Of a stretch of DNA of 64,000 nucleotides, positions 51,817 to 60,695 are shown in pieces. Position 1 is the stretch's first letter; every line of letters begins with the position of its first letter. The notes beneath the pieces are model-generated. The model saw only the letters and a list, made by a program, of their open reading frames with translations. It made no database searches and was not told where the DNA came from. A program made the position numbers and the translations under genes. Origin of the DNA: Chitinophaga oryzae (GTDB taxonomy: Bacteria > Bacteroidota > Bacteroidia > Chitinophagales > Chitinophagaceae); the NCBI RefSeq assembly GCF_012516375.2, contig NZ_CP051204.2, forward strand, positions 5,952,001 to 6,016,000. The letters run 5' to 3'.

Positions 51817-52934
51817 ATGAGCGACCAGGAAACCAAAGATTTATTGGACCGTGTGGAGCGAGGTGATTGCACACCGGAGGAGAAGGCGCTGGTAGAAGAC
51901 TGGTACCTTGATCTCTGCCGGCAGCAGGAACCGGTGGCGTACAATGTGGACTACGCGAGGATCAAACGGGAGATCTGGGCCAGGTTGAGGATCGGGAGGC
52001 ATGGACCATCCGGCGCATGGTATCTGATGGCCGCTGCAGTAGCATTTGTATCTGTATTATCCTATACCTTATATATTAAGACGAACAACAAAACCGGTCC
52101 GGTGCAGGACAAGATGATGGCGGCCATCCGCCCGGGTGGCAATAAGGCCATGCTCACCTTGTCCGACGGCCGGCAGGTCCCTCTCGGCGACACCCAGGAC
52201 AGCATTGCTGCTGCTCCAGGGCTGGTAGCGCAGCAGGGTTCAGGTATTTTAAATTACTATTCCACCTCCAGGCAACCATTAAAACTATCGGGAGACCGGC
52301 CTGTGTACAATACGATCACTACCCCCGAGCTGGTCAGTACCAGGTCGTCCTTCCTGATGGCACAAAAGTAGTGTTGAATGCGGAATCGAGCATCACCTAC
52401 CCTGTACCTTTTACCGGCAAAGAGCGCCGGGTGCATTTAACCGGTGAAGCGTATTTTGAAGTAGCAAAGCATCAACAGCAACCTTTTATAGTCTCCAGCC
52501 TGCAACAAAGCATCAAGGTGACCGGCACACATTTCAATGTATGCTGTTATCTCCACCAGCCTGATATCACCACGCTCGCAGAAGGCAGCGTGGACATCAC
52601 GCCCCTCTCTTCATCCACGACCCACTCTCTTAAGCCTGGTCAGCAAGCCACCCTGATTGGTAACGACTTTGAAGTAAAGTCAGTCAAAGCCGAAGACGTC
52701 ATAGCATGGAAAGACGGATTGTTTGTATTTAATGACACCCCTTTAAAAGAAGCTCTACAACAAATTGGCAGATGGTACGATGTTGAATTCACCTACAACA
52801 ACACCCTTCCTCTGAATAAACGATTTGACGCAGAAATCTCCAGGAATCTGAATCTTCAGCAGGTCATCAACATTATCGAAATGGGAACAAAACTAACATT
52901 CAAATTGGACGGAAGGAAAATCAACGTTCAGTAA
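51817..52934 (+). pseudogene. FecR family anti-sigma factor, frameshifted
   Basis: Two frames together encode one FecR of about 372 residues. The first (51817-52371) has the N-terminal anti-sigma domain, a membrane helix (AWYLMAAAVAFVSVLSYTLY) and the start of the FecR domain (MLTLSDGRQVPLGDTQDS). After YNTITTP it goes wrong. The other frame resumes exactly with RAGQYQVVLPDGTKVVLNAE, then RRVHLTGEAYFEVAKHQQ and the C-terminal STN-interacting domain (VFNDTPLKEALQQIGRWY). The change is one missing C in the run at 52322-52326 (five C; six restore the frame). It could be a real null allele, phase variation or a sequencing error. Confidence 0.88.
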
Positions 52935-53073
52935 CATCAGCCAAACATCATCAAAAAAAACTAAAATCACTTACTAAAACGAAACCGGAAGTGCGACCAA
53001 CACTCCCGGCAGGATTGAATTTCGTAAAAAAACTGCGCTAACAATTTTTCACAATTTTCAACCAGACAAAGAT

Positions 53074-56000
53074 ATGGAATATAATGTACCCACCAAGGTG
53101 GGAACGGAATTTTCTTTGCGGAAAATCCCCTCCCCACAGGGCCGTCACACGCTCATAATCATAGTGGCCATGAAATTAATCGCATTGTTATTTTTATTCA
53201 ACCTGCAGGTAACTGCCAGCGTTTATTCACAACGAATATCCCTTACCGCCAGTAACACACCGCTGCGGGACGTACTTCAGTCCGTCAGGAAACAAAGCGG
53301 CTACTCCTTCTTCGTGGAGTCCGACAACCTCCGCGACTCCAAGCCGGTCAACCTAAACCTCTGGGACAACTCCGTGCCCGAAGCCCTCGACAAGATCTTC
53401 GAGAATCAGCCTTTCACCTATACTATACAGAATAACGTCATTGTTGTTACGCGTAAACAGGGTAGCAACCTCTCCGCCGCTGATTTTCTCACGTTCGATT
53501 CAGGCGCCCCGGACTCCACCAAAGTCGTCTACGTCCAGGGCAGCGTCCGGGATGATAAAGGTCAGCCACTCGTAGGCGTGAGCGTCCGCGTAAAAGGCAG
53601 TGGCACCGGTACGGTCACAAAGCCCGACGGCACCTACACCCTGAAAACAAATGCCGCCGCTACGTTGATCTTTAGTTACATCGGGTATCTCTCCCGGGAG
53701 ATCAAAGCCCAGCAGGGGGAAATAGACGTGGTGCTGAAACAGTTGAATACGGCGCTGGACCAGGTGCAGGTGATAGCGTACGGAACGACGACGAAAAGGA
53801 CGAGCACGGGGAATATAGGGACGGTTGATGCCGAGACGCTTGAAAAGCAACCCGTGTCAAATCCTTTATTAGCTCTACAAGGAAGGGTTCCTGGCATATT
53901 TATAGAGCAAACCACCGGTCTATCAGGTGGAAGTGTAAACGTCAGCATTCAAGGTGTAAATAGTATCAAACAAGGAACCGTACCATTTATTGTAGTTGAT
54001 GGGGTACCCTTTCCTTCGTCAGACCCTAGTGGCGACTTAGCCGCTGGGGCCTTTCCCTCTACCTTAAATGGTATAAACACGCTAACCTTAATAAACCCGA
54101 ATGATATAGAAAGTGTCACCATTCTAAAGGACGCCGATGCCACTGCGATCTACGGTTCTCGTGCCGCCAATGGCGCAATTTTAATAACCACAAAAAAAGG
54201 GAAACCAGGCAAAACACTAATCGATATAAATTTACAAAGTGGATTTGGAAAAATTCCTCGATATCTCAAATTACTGAATACCAAAGATTATATAACACTA
54301 CGTAAGGAAGCAAAAGAAAACGACAATGCCCCGATAACTATTTCAGACTATGATATCAATGGTACATGGGACACAACCAAAAATATCAACTGGCAAAAAG
54401 AACTCGTTGGAGGTACAGCACGATATAGTAACCTCCAAGCTTCAATATCTGGAGGCACAGAAAACTCTCACTTTTTCATAAGTGGCGGCTATCTAAGAGA
54501 GACCACCGTGTTTCCTGGAGATTTAGGAGACACCAAAGTTAATGTTCACACAAATATCAACCACCGCTCCTCCAATCAAAAATTCACATTCAACATTTCA
54601 ACAACCTACATACAAGACGACAATCGACTATTCAATGCAGACATAATGAGGCAAGCTGTATTACTTCCTTCGAATGCACCCGACCCTTACAACAGCGATG
54701 GAACGCTAAACTGGGGAAAGATTCCAGGCACAGAAGCCTACAGCTTCGACAACCCAATGGCATATCTTTTAAGAAAATATACTGGAAACACAAACAATCT
54801 ACTGGCCAATAGTAATATCGGGTATCAGATATTGCCTGGCTTACAAATCAGCGCATCATTAGGCTATAACAAAATACAGAGTGCTGAAAAAAGCCTCACA
54901 CCACAATCATCATTCGACCCCAGCTTTCCAGTAAATATAAGAAGAAATATGACAGCCAATAGGTCTCAAACATCATGGATATTAGAGCCTCAAGTAAAAT
55001 ACAAAAAAGAATCAAAATATGGGGATATTGAGATCCTAATAGGAAGCTCGTTTCAACAAAAGAGAAGTTCCGCCTTGACAGCAATAGCAAGTGGATTTAT
55101 TGACGATGCCCAAATAGAGAATATAGCAAATGCAACGTCTACAATGCTACTTCCCTCTGAAATAACATATCGATACAACGGTCTCTTCGGCCGTTTAAAT
55201 TATAGTTACGGAGGAAAATACGTGCTTACCATAGCAGGAAGAAGAGACGGTACAACAAGATTTGGCTCGGCAAACAGATTTGCCAACTTTTACTCAATGG
55301 CCGGTGCCTGGATTTTCAGCGAGGAAGAATTCCTGAAACATGGGATTACCTTTTTAACTTTAGGGAAAATCAAAGCCTCTTATGGAACAACAGGCAACGA
55401 CCAGATTTCTGATTTTCTATATCTTCCTCTCTACACCAATGTATCAACACCAATTCAATATCAACAAGCACAAGGTCTTCGTCCAGTTGGACATTCAAAT
55501 CCATATCTTCAGTGGGAGTTGACAAAAAAAATCAACATTGGGTTAGACTTAGCATTCATTAACAACCGAATTCAATTCAGTGGAAACTACTATTTCAACC
55601 GCTCTTCCAATCAACTACTCAGCTATCCTCTTGGCTTATTGACCGGCTTTTCAGGTGTCAACAAAAACATAGATGCCGTCATACAAAACAATGGCATTGA
55701 GCTCTCACTTGATGCAACACTCCATAAATACAAAAACTTCGCGTGGAGTGCCTCAGTCAATTTCACATCCCCACAAAACAAACTAGTGAGATTCCCAAAT
55801 TTAGATCAGACACCTCTAGCCCAGACATATGTCATAGGAATGCCGTTAGCCATTGCAAAAGTCTACCCCTTTCTTGGCGTCAATCCTCAAACAGGTTTAT
55901 ATGAATATCAATCATCAGATGGCAAAGCCACATCTTCTCCCGACTACACAAAGGACAGAACCCAGATCATTAAACTGAACCCTCAGTACTATGGTGGTGT

Positions 56001-56460
56001 ATCGAACACTATAACATATAAATCGTTAACCCTTGACTTTCTTTTTCAATTCGTAAAAAAGAATCAATCTACCGACAGATATACCTTTGTAATGCAAGGA
56101 ACCAGCGCAAATCTGTCGACATCTGTAAATGACAGATGGCATAAACCAGGAGATAAGGCCACCTATCAAAAAGCATCGTCTGGACAAGACTTCAATGCTC
56201 TTATGGCTTATTATAGCCTTTATTCAAGCGCCGCAGCTTATGAAGACGCATCATATATAAAACTAAAGAATATTAGTATCACATACACTATCCCTTCATC
56301 AATTCTCAAACCACTTAAAATCAGTTCAGCTACAATATCACTCTTAGGCCAAAACATATTCACACTGAGCAATTTCTTCGGAATATCACCTGAATCACCG
56401 TCAATAACTACTCTACCTCCACTTAGAACTGTAACAGCAGGAATTCGCGTGACACTCTAA
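53074..56460 (+). CDS. SusC/RagA family TonB-dependent receptor
   Basis: 1128 residues. Signal segment about 33-52 (ATG at 53170 may be the true start), STN domain about 59-125 for FecR signalling, carboxypeptidase-like domain about 152-224 (VQGSVRDDKGQPLVGVSVRV), TonB box-like DQVQVIAYGT, plug (NPLLALQGRVPGIFIEQTTG, FIVVDGVPF, TILKDADATAIYGSRAANG), then a 22-strand barrel. With SusD it imports an oligomeric ligand. Base composition switches abruptly from GC-rich to AT-rich near 53,850 (residue about 260), in the conserved start of the plug, so the gene looks chimeric. Confidence 0.95.
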   Translation: MEYNVPTKVGTEFSLRKIPSPQGRHTLIIIVAMKLIALLFLFNLQVTASVYSQRISLTASNTPLRDVLQSVRKQSGYSFFVESDNLRDSKPVNLNLWDNSVPEALDKIFENQPFTYTIQNNVIVVTRKQGSNLSAADFLTFDSGAPDSTKVVYVQGSVRDDKGQPLVGVSVRVKGSGTGTVTKPDGTYTLKTNAAATLIFSYIGYLSREIKAQQGEIDVVLKQLNTALDQVQVIAYGTTTKRTSTGNIGTVDAETLEKQPVSNPLLALQGRVPGIFIEQTTGLSGGSVNVSIQGVNSIKQGTVPFIVVDGVPFPSSDPSGDLAAGAFPSTLNGINTLTLINPNDIESVTILKDADATAIYGSRAANGAILITTKKGKPGKTLIDINLQSGFGKIPRYLKLLNTKDYITLRKEAKENDNAPITISDYDINGTWDTTKNINWQKELVGGTARYSNLQASISGGTENSHFFISGGYLRETTVFPGDLGDTKVNVHTNINHRSSNQKFTFNISTTYIQDDNRLFNADIMRQAVLLPSNAPDPYNSDGTLNWGKIPGTEAYSFDNPMAYLLRKYTGNTNNLLANSNIGYQILPGLQISASLGYNKIQSAEKSLTPQSSFDPSFPVNIRRNMTANRSQTSWILEPQVKYKKESKYGDIEILIGSSFQQKRSSALTAIASGFIDDAQIENIANATSTMLLPSEITYRYNGLFGRLNYSYGGKYVLTIAGRRDGTTRFGSANRFANFYSMAGAWIFSEEEFLKHGITFLTLGKIKASYGTTGNDQISDFLYLPLYTNVSTPIQYQQAQGLRPVGHSNPYLQWELTKKINIGLDLAFINNRIQFSGNYYFNRSSNQLLSYPLGLLTGFSGVNKNIDAVIQNNGIELSLDATLHKYKNFAWSASVNFTSPQNKLVRFPNLDQTPLAQTYVIGMPLAIAKVYPFLGVNPQTGLYEYQSSDGKATSSPDYTKDRTQIIKLNPQYYGGVSNTITYKSLTLDFLFQFVKKNQSTDRYTFVMQGTSANLSTSVNDRWHKPGDKATYQKASSGQDFNALMAYYSLYSSAAAYEDASYIKLKNISITYTIPSSILKPLKISSATISLLGQNIFTLSNFFGISPESPSITTLPPLRTVTAGIRVTL

Positions 56461-56470
56461 ATTATATAAA

Positions 56471-57904
56471 ATGAAAAAGCTACTTCAAAATACTATTCTT
56501 CTCATAGTCACTACCCAGCTAACGTACTGCGAAAAATTCCTTGATATTGAGGCTCCAATTACCAGTACCAACCAAGAAAATGTCTATCAAAACGACTATA
56601 CAGCAGCCGCAGTGTTAACTGGGCTTTACGCCCAAATAATGAGCGATTTCTCTCAAGGTGGAATAACTTCCATTTCTCTAATAAAAGAACTCTCGGCAGA
56701 CAACCTTATTCTAAATGATGTCACCTCGATTGGGTACATGAATTTTTGGAGAAACTCGCTTACTGCCGACTACATTAATACTGAAGGATATAACAACTAC
56801 TTCAGTAATTTCTATCAAAAAATATACATAATTAACGCCGCCATAGAGGGGTTAGCAAATAGCAATCGTATAACTCCTAGCATCAAACAAAGGCTTTTGG
56901 GGGAGTCGCACTTTCTTAGAGCATTTTACTACTTCTATCTAGTTGAAATATTCGGCGACACACCTCTTGTTCTGACTACCGACTACCAAAAAAACAGCAA
57001 TATCAGCCGCTCTCCTATTCAAGATGTCTATCAACAAATAATCAACGACTTAAACCAGTCGACAAAGCAACTCAACGACACCTATGTAGATGCCAACATC
57101 ACAACTCCTACACAAGAAAGAGTTCGTCCGAATCTTGGAGCTGCTCTAGCATTATTAGCAAGAGTACAACTTTACAACAAAAATTACAATGAGGCAGAAA
57201 GAAGAGCAACTGAAATAATAAACAAGACATCACTATATAATATGGTTGGACTAGATTCAGTATTCAAAAAAAACAGCCGAGAAACTATTTGGTCATTACA
57301 ACCCGTAAAGCAAGGATATAACACAGATGAAGCTTCATTATTCATTCTAACCGGGGTTCCTGGAACATTAAGTTCTAAACCTTTTTATTTATCCAACTCC
57401 TTGGTATCAAGTTTTGAACCAAACGACAATAGGAAAACAACCTGGATCTCCAACCTAAATTCGGGTTTCACCCAATATCCTTATGCATCAAAATATAAAA
57501 TTGATGTATTAAGAAGTAGCAATAGTGTAGTCGAAGAATACTGCATCGCTTTACGTCTGTCGGAACAATACTTGATACGCGCAGAAGCCAGAACCGAACT
57601 CAATGACATACGAGGAGCTCAAAGTGACCTCAACGCTATACGCAACCGCGCTGGCCTCCCAGCCACAACAGCATCAACACAGGCCGAACTTAGAAAAGCG
57701 ATCTTGCAGGAAAGAAGGGTAGAGTTATTTACAGAATGGGGGCATCGCTGGTTTGATTTAAAACGTACAAACTCTCTGGACAAGGCTATGACTGCAGCCG
57801 TTCAATACAAAGGAGGAACTTGGAGTTCTTACAGGGCGTTATACCCACTACCTAACACCGAACTACTCTTAGATAAAAACCTTACTCAGAACCCAGGATA
57901 TTAG
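56471..57904 (+). CDS. SusD/RagB family substrate-binding lipoprotein
   Basis: 477 residues. Lipobox-like start (TTQLTYCEKFLDIE), then the SusD TPR-rich fold: AAVLTGLYAQIM, LGESHFLRAFYYFYLVEIFGDTPLV, LGAALALLARVQLYNKNYNE, LSEQYLIRAEARTELNDI and the terminal RRVELFTEWGHRWFDLKR. It is the surface lid for the SusC channel, 10 bp upstream. Entire gene is AT-rich. Shape and motifs match RagB-like members, which bind peptides in Porphyromonas. Confidence 0.95.
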   Translation: MKKLLQNTILLIVTTQLTYCEKFLDIEAPITSTNQENVYQNDYTAAAVLTGLYAQIMSDFSQGGITSISLIKELSADNLILNDVTSIGYMNFWRNSLTADYINTEGYNNYFSNFYQKIYIINAAIEGLANSNRITPSIKQRLLGESHFLRAFYYFYLVEIFGDTPLVLTTDYQKNSNISRSPIQDVYQQIINDLNQSTKQLNDTYVDANITTPTQERVRPNLGAALALLARVQLYNKNYNEAERRATEIINKTSLYNMVGLDSVFKKNSRETIWSLQPVKQGYNTDEASLFILTGVPGTLSSKPFYLSNSLVSSFEPNDNRKTTWISNLNSGFTQYPYASKYKIDVLRSSNSVVEEYCIALRLSEQYLIRAEARTELNDIRGAQSDLNAIRNRAGLPATTASTQAELRKAILQERRVELFTEWGHRWFDLKRTNSLDKAMTAAVQYKGGTWSSYRALYPLPNTELLLDKNLTQNPGY

Positions 57905-57923
57905 ACAGTAAAACAAGTAAAAT

Positions 57924-59231
57924 ATGAAAACAATCTCAAAAATTTTCGTTTTTTTATTATTTCTCCTATCAAACAAAATTTTGGTTGCTCAAAGTGATGG
58001 AGTAAAATTTGACAACCTTACATCATTGGAGGATATTAAGTCGAAAGCCCTTTCAGAGAAAAAGTTAATATTCATAGACCTATTTGCGACATGGTGCTCA
58101 CCTTGCAAAGAAATGGATCAAGATGTATATATAGACAAAACAGTTGGAGACTACATAAACAAAAAGTTCATTTCAATAAAACTTCAGATTGACAGCACCA
58201 AAACAGATAGTCGAGAAACACAACTTAAGTATGCACTTGCACGGGAGATGAACACTAAATATTCTGTAAAATTGTACCCAACATTTCTTTTTCTATCCTC
58301 CAACGGAGACTTACTACACAGAGATCAGGGCTACCATCCGTCAGACAAATTCATTGAAATATGCCAGGAAGCTTCAGATCAAACTAAAAACTATGCTTCA
58401 CTGGAAAAAAGATTCCAGCAGGGCGAATTAGCAGGAGATGATCTATTGAAATTTGCTTTTAAGCTTAGCTCTTACAGAAATGACTCTATGGCAATAATAG
58501 TAGCCCAAAAATACAAAACAACAGTATTAGACACATCATCACCCAAGCAAATTCTCACTCCATCATTTTCGCGCTTCTACGAAAAATTCCCGTCGTTACT
58601 GACTGTAAACTCGTCTATTCTAAAATGGATGCATAAACATTCCGAAGAATCGGATATAGCAGTTGGAGTAAAAGGATTTACAGATCACGTTTTAAAAAAT
58701 ATAATAGGCCGAGACATAGTATCAAAACGGCTGACCTCATTAACACCTTCATCAACTCCATCATGGGAAGCCATAAAGAATGAAATAGCCATCAATTGGG
58801 ATAATAATACGGCAGATCGTATTATCATCGACAGTAAGGTCAACTGGTACAGATCCCACAAACAATGGGATAGCACTATCAAGTATCAAATTATCCAAAT
58901 AGACCAATTACCCTCTACGCAATACAATGTTATACAAGCAGCGGCAATTAACAACTTTATCTGGGACATTGTGCTTAAACACAGTAAAGATAGCTTCTCT
59001 TTAACAAGATCTTGTGAATACATGGAGAATATCAATGCACAATACCCAAACAACGCACAATTCTTAGATACCTACGCGAATACCTTATATAAATCGGGGA
59101 AAAAGTCAAAAGCCATTGCCGTTGAAAGGAATGCATTAAACATCATTAAAAGCAGCCCCCAACAAGAAGATATAGACATATACAAACAAACTTTAAAAAA
59201 AATGGAAAACAACGAAACAATAATAAATTAA
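57924..59231 (+). CDS. Thioredoxin-fold secreted protein
   Basis: 435 residues. Signal peptide (about 1-22, ends ILVAQ). N-terminal thioredoxin domain at about 30-150 with the active site FIDLFATWCSPCKEMDQDVY (CxxC) and cis-Pro region VKLYPTFLFLSSNGD. The C-terminal 280 residues are helical and unassigned. It is 19 bp after susD and likely in the same transcript. A role in disulfide exchange for ligand or peptide handling is inferred; the two-cysteine peptide nearby is a possible substrate. Confidence 0.9.
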   Translation: MKTISKIFVFLLFLLSNKILVAQSDGVKFDNLTSLEDIKSKALSEKKLIFIDLFATWCSPCKEMDQDVYIDKTVGDYINKKFISIKLQIDSTKTDSRETQLKYALAREMNTKYSVKLYPTFLFLSSNGDLLHRDQGYHPSDKFIEICQEASDQTKNYASLEKRFQQGELAGDDLLKFAFKLSSYRNDSMAIIVAQKYKTTVLDTSSPKQILTPSFSRFYEKFPSLLTVNSSILKWMHKHSEESDIAVGVKGFTDHVLKNIIGRDIVSKRLTSLTPSSTPSWEAIKNEIAINWDNNTADRIIIDSKVNWYRSHKQWDSTIKYQIIQIDQLPSTQYNVIQAAAINNFIWDIVLKHSKDSFSLTRSCEYMENINAQYPNNAQFLDTYANTLYKSGKKSKAIAVERNALNIIKSSPQQEDIDIYKQTLKKMENNETIIN

Positions 59232-59290
59232 TATTATCCTTACTTTTGAGTATTATATAGAAAATTCTTCTTCGATACAAAATCCTAACC

Positions 59291-59355
59291 ACAGATCATG
59301 CTACCGACAGAAAGTCTCCTGCCAGTATGATCTGTAAACCTTCTAGTCACTAGAA
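59291..59355. terminator. Stacked hairpins after the thioredoxin gene
   Basis: ACAGATCATGCT (59291-59302) pairs with AGTATGATCTGT (59324-59335) over 12 bp with one G-T. A second palindrome TTCTAGT-C-ACTAGAA follows (59341-59355). Both precede the IS left end and probably end the susCD-thioredoxin transcript. Confidence 0.6.
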
Positions 59356-59464
59356 AAAATTTTCCTATTTTTTTTAATAGGATGACCTTGTACCGAAAAA
59401 TCGGGCAGTTTAAAATTAGAGAAAATGGGCAATTATTGATAACTTTAAAAAGGAGGTAATTGCC

Positions 59465-59731
59465 ATGAAAAAATCCAAATTTACGGAGGCACAGATCGTT
59501 TTTGCGCTGAAGCAGGCAGAAACAGGGGTAGCGGTACAAGAGGTTTGTCGAAAGATGGGAGTGAGTGAAGCTACCTTCTACAACTGGAAAAAGAAGTACG
59601 GAGGGCTTGGCATCACCGAGCTTAAGAGATTGCGTCAGTTGGAGGAGGAAAACTTCAAGCTGAAACAGATTGTCGCAGATCTAAGCCTGGACAAGCAAAT
59701 GTTACAGGATGTGCTAAAAAAAAGTGTTTAA
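59465..59731 (+). CDS. IS407-group transposase OrfA
   Basis: 88 residues: [20 protein letters not shown] opening, then the helix-turn-helix [20 protein letters not shown] and a coiled [21 protein letters not shown] strong AAGGAGGT Shine-Dalgarno sits upstream, unlike host genes. A slippery A AAA AAA run at 59716-59722 just before the stop allows -1 shifting into orfB to give OrfAB. Confidence 0.93.
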   Translation: MKKSKFTEAQIVFALKQAETGVAVQEVCRKMGVSEATFYNWKKKYGGLGITELKRLRQLEEENFKLKQIVADLSLDKQMLQDVLKKSV

Positions 59732-59781
59732 CGCGTATTCAGATAAAGAAACATGCGCAGTACCTGATATCCAGTTATAAG

Positions 59782-60567
59782 GTGGCTGTAAAGCGTGCGT
59801 GCTCGGTGGTGAAGTATGCCCGTTCGAAGTGGTATTACAAATCGAAACGGAAGAGTGATTTGCCGGTCAGACAGCGAATCAGGGAGATTGCCGCGACCCG
59901 GGTAAGATATGGTTATAACCGGATTCATATACTGTTGCGTAGAGAAGGCTGGAAAGACAATCGTAAGCGCGTACATCGTATCTACAAGGAAGAGGGGCTT
60001 AATCTCAGAAGTAAGCGTCCACGCAGAAGTAAAGCAGCAGCACATCGGTTGGAACGGCCTGGCTTAACTGGAATATACCAGTGCTGTTCGATGGATTTTG
60101 TGGCAGATCAGCTGTTTGACGGACGGAAATTCAGGACCTTAACTTTAGTGGATAATTTTAGTCGCGAATGCCTGACAATCGGGGTTGGGCAATCGATAAA
60201 AGGCATCGATGTGGTGAAAATTCTGGAAGATTTAAAACGTCAAAAAAATATCATTCCCCGGCGAATCCAGGTTGATAACGGGAGTGAATTTATCAGCAAA
60301 GATTTTGACAAATGGGCTTATGAAAATAACGTAACTTTGGATTTCTCCCGGCCCGGAAAGCCCACTGATAATGCTTTTATCGAATCGTTCAATGGTAGCT
60401 TCCGGGATGAGTGTCTGAATGTGAACTGGTTCTTATCCCTTGAGGATGCCCAGGAGAAAATCGAACATTGGCGCTGGGAGTATAACAATTTTCGCCCCCA
60501 CAGTTCGCTTAATAACCTAACGCCGAACGAGGTCGTTGAAAGACATAAAAACGCCCAAAATCTCTAA
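59782..60567 (+). CDS. IS407-group transposase OrfB (DDE integrase domain)
   Basis: 261 residues from GTG 59782; the frame is open back to the slippery site and is probably expressed as the OrfAB fusion. HTH_21 region ([16 protein letters not shown]) then the DDE triad: Asp in [13 protein letters not shown], Asp in [14 protein letters not shown], Glu in [16 protein letters not shown], with rve motif [17 protein letters not shown]. Appears intact. Confidence 0.93.
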   Translation: MAVKRACSVVKYARSKWYYKSKRKSDLPVRQRIREIAATRVRYGYNRIHILLRREGWKDNRKRVHRIYKEEGLNLRSKRPRRSKAAAHRLERPGLTGIYQCCSMDFVADQLFDGRKFRTLTLVDNFSRECLTIGVGQSIKGIDVVKILEDLKRQKNIIPRRIQVDNGSEFISKDFDKWAYENNVTLDFSRPGKPTDNAFIESFNGSFRDECLNVNWFLSLEDAQEKIEHWRWEYNNFRPHSSLNNLTPNEVVERHKNAQNL

Positions 60568-60598
60568 TTTACCGTGTCCAGAATTGGGTACAAGCTCA

Positions 60599-60695
60599 AA
60601 CGCCCAAAATCTCTAATTTACCGTGTCCAGGATTGGGTACAAGCTCAACGCCCTAAATCTCTAATTTACCGTGTCCAGGATTGGGTACAAGCTCA
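60599..60695. repeat. Two extra copies of the IS right end
   Basis: Right-end sequence (CTCTAATTTACCGTGTCCAG, then ATTGGGTACAAGCTCA) recurs ending at 60647 and 60695 after the IS end at 60598, at spacings of 49 and 48 bp. The last copy abuts the stop codon (60696-60698) of the S9 peptidase gene. Confidence 0.9.

Larger units (their letters stand above)
59383..60598 (+). mobile_element. IS3 family, IS407-group insertion sequence
   Basis: About 1.2 kb. Left end TGACCTTGTACC (59383 on) and right end (complement TGAGCTTGTACC, ending at 60598) share terminal homology, with AAATTAGAGA inside both. OrfA and orfB overlap in -1 phase. No matching 3-5 bp target duplication is visible (AGGA on the left, AACG on the right). 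The right-end sequence is present two more times immediately outside. Confidence 0.9.
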
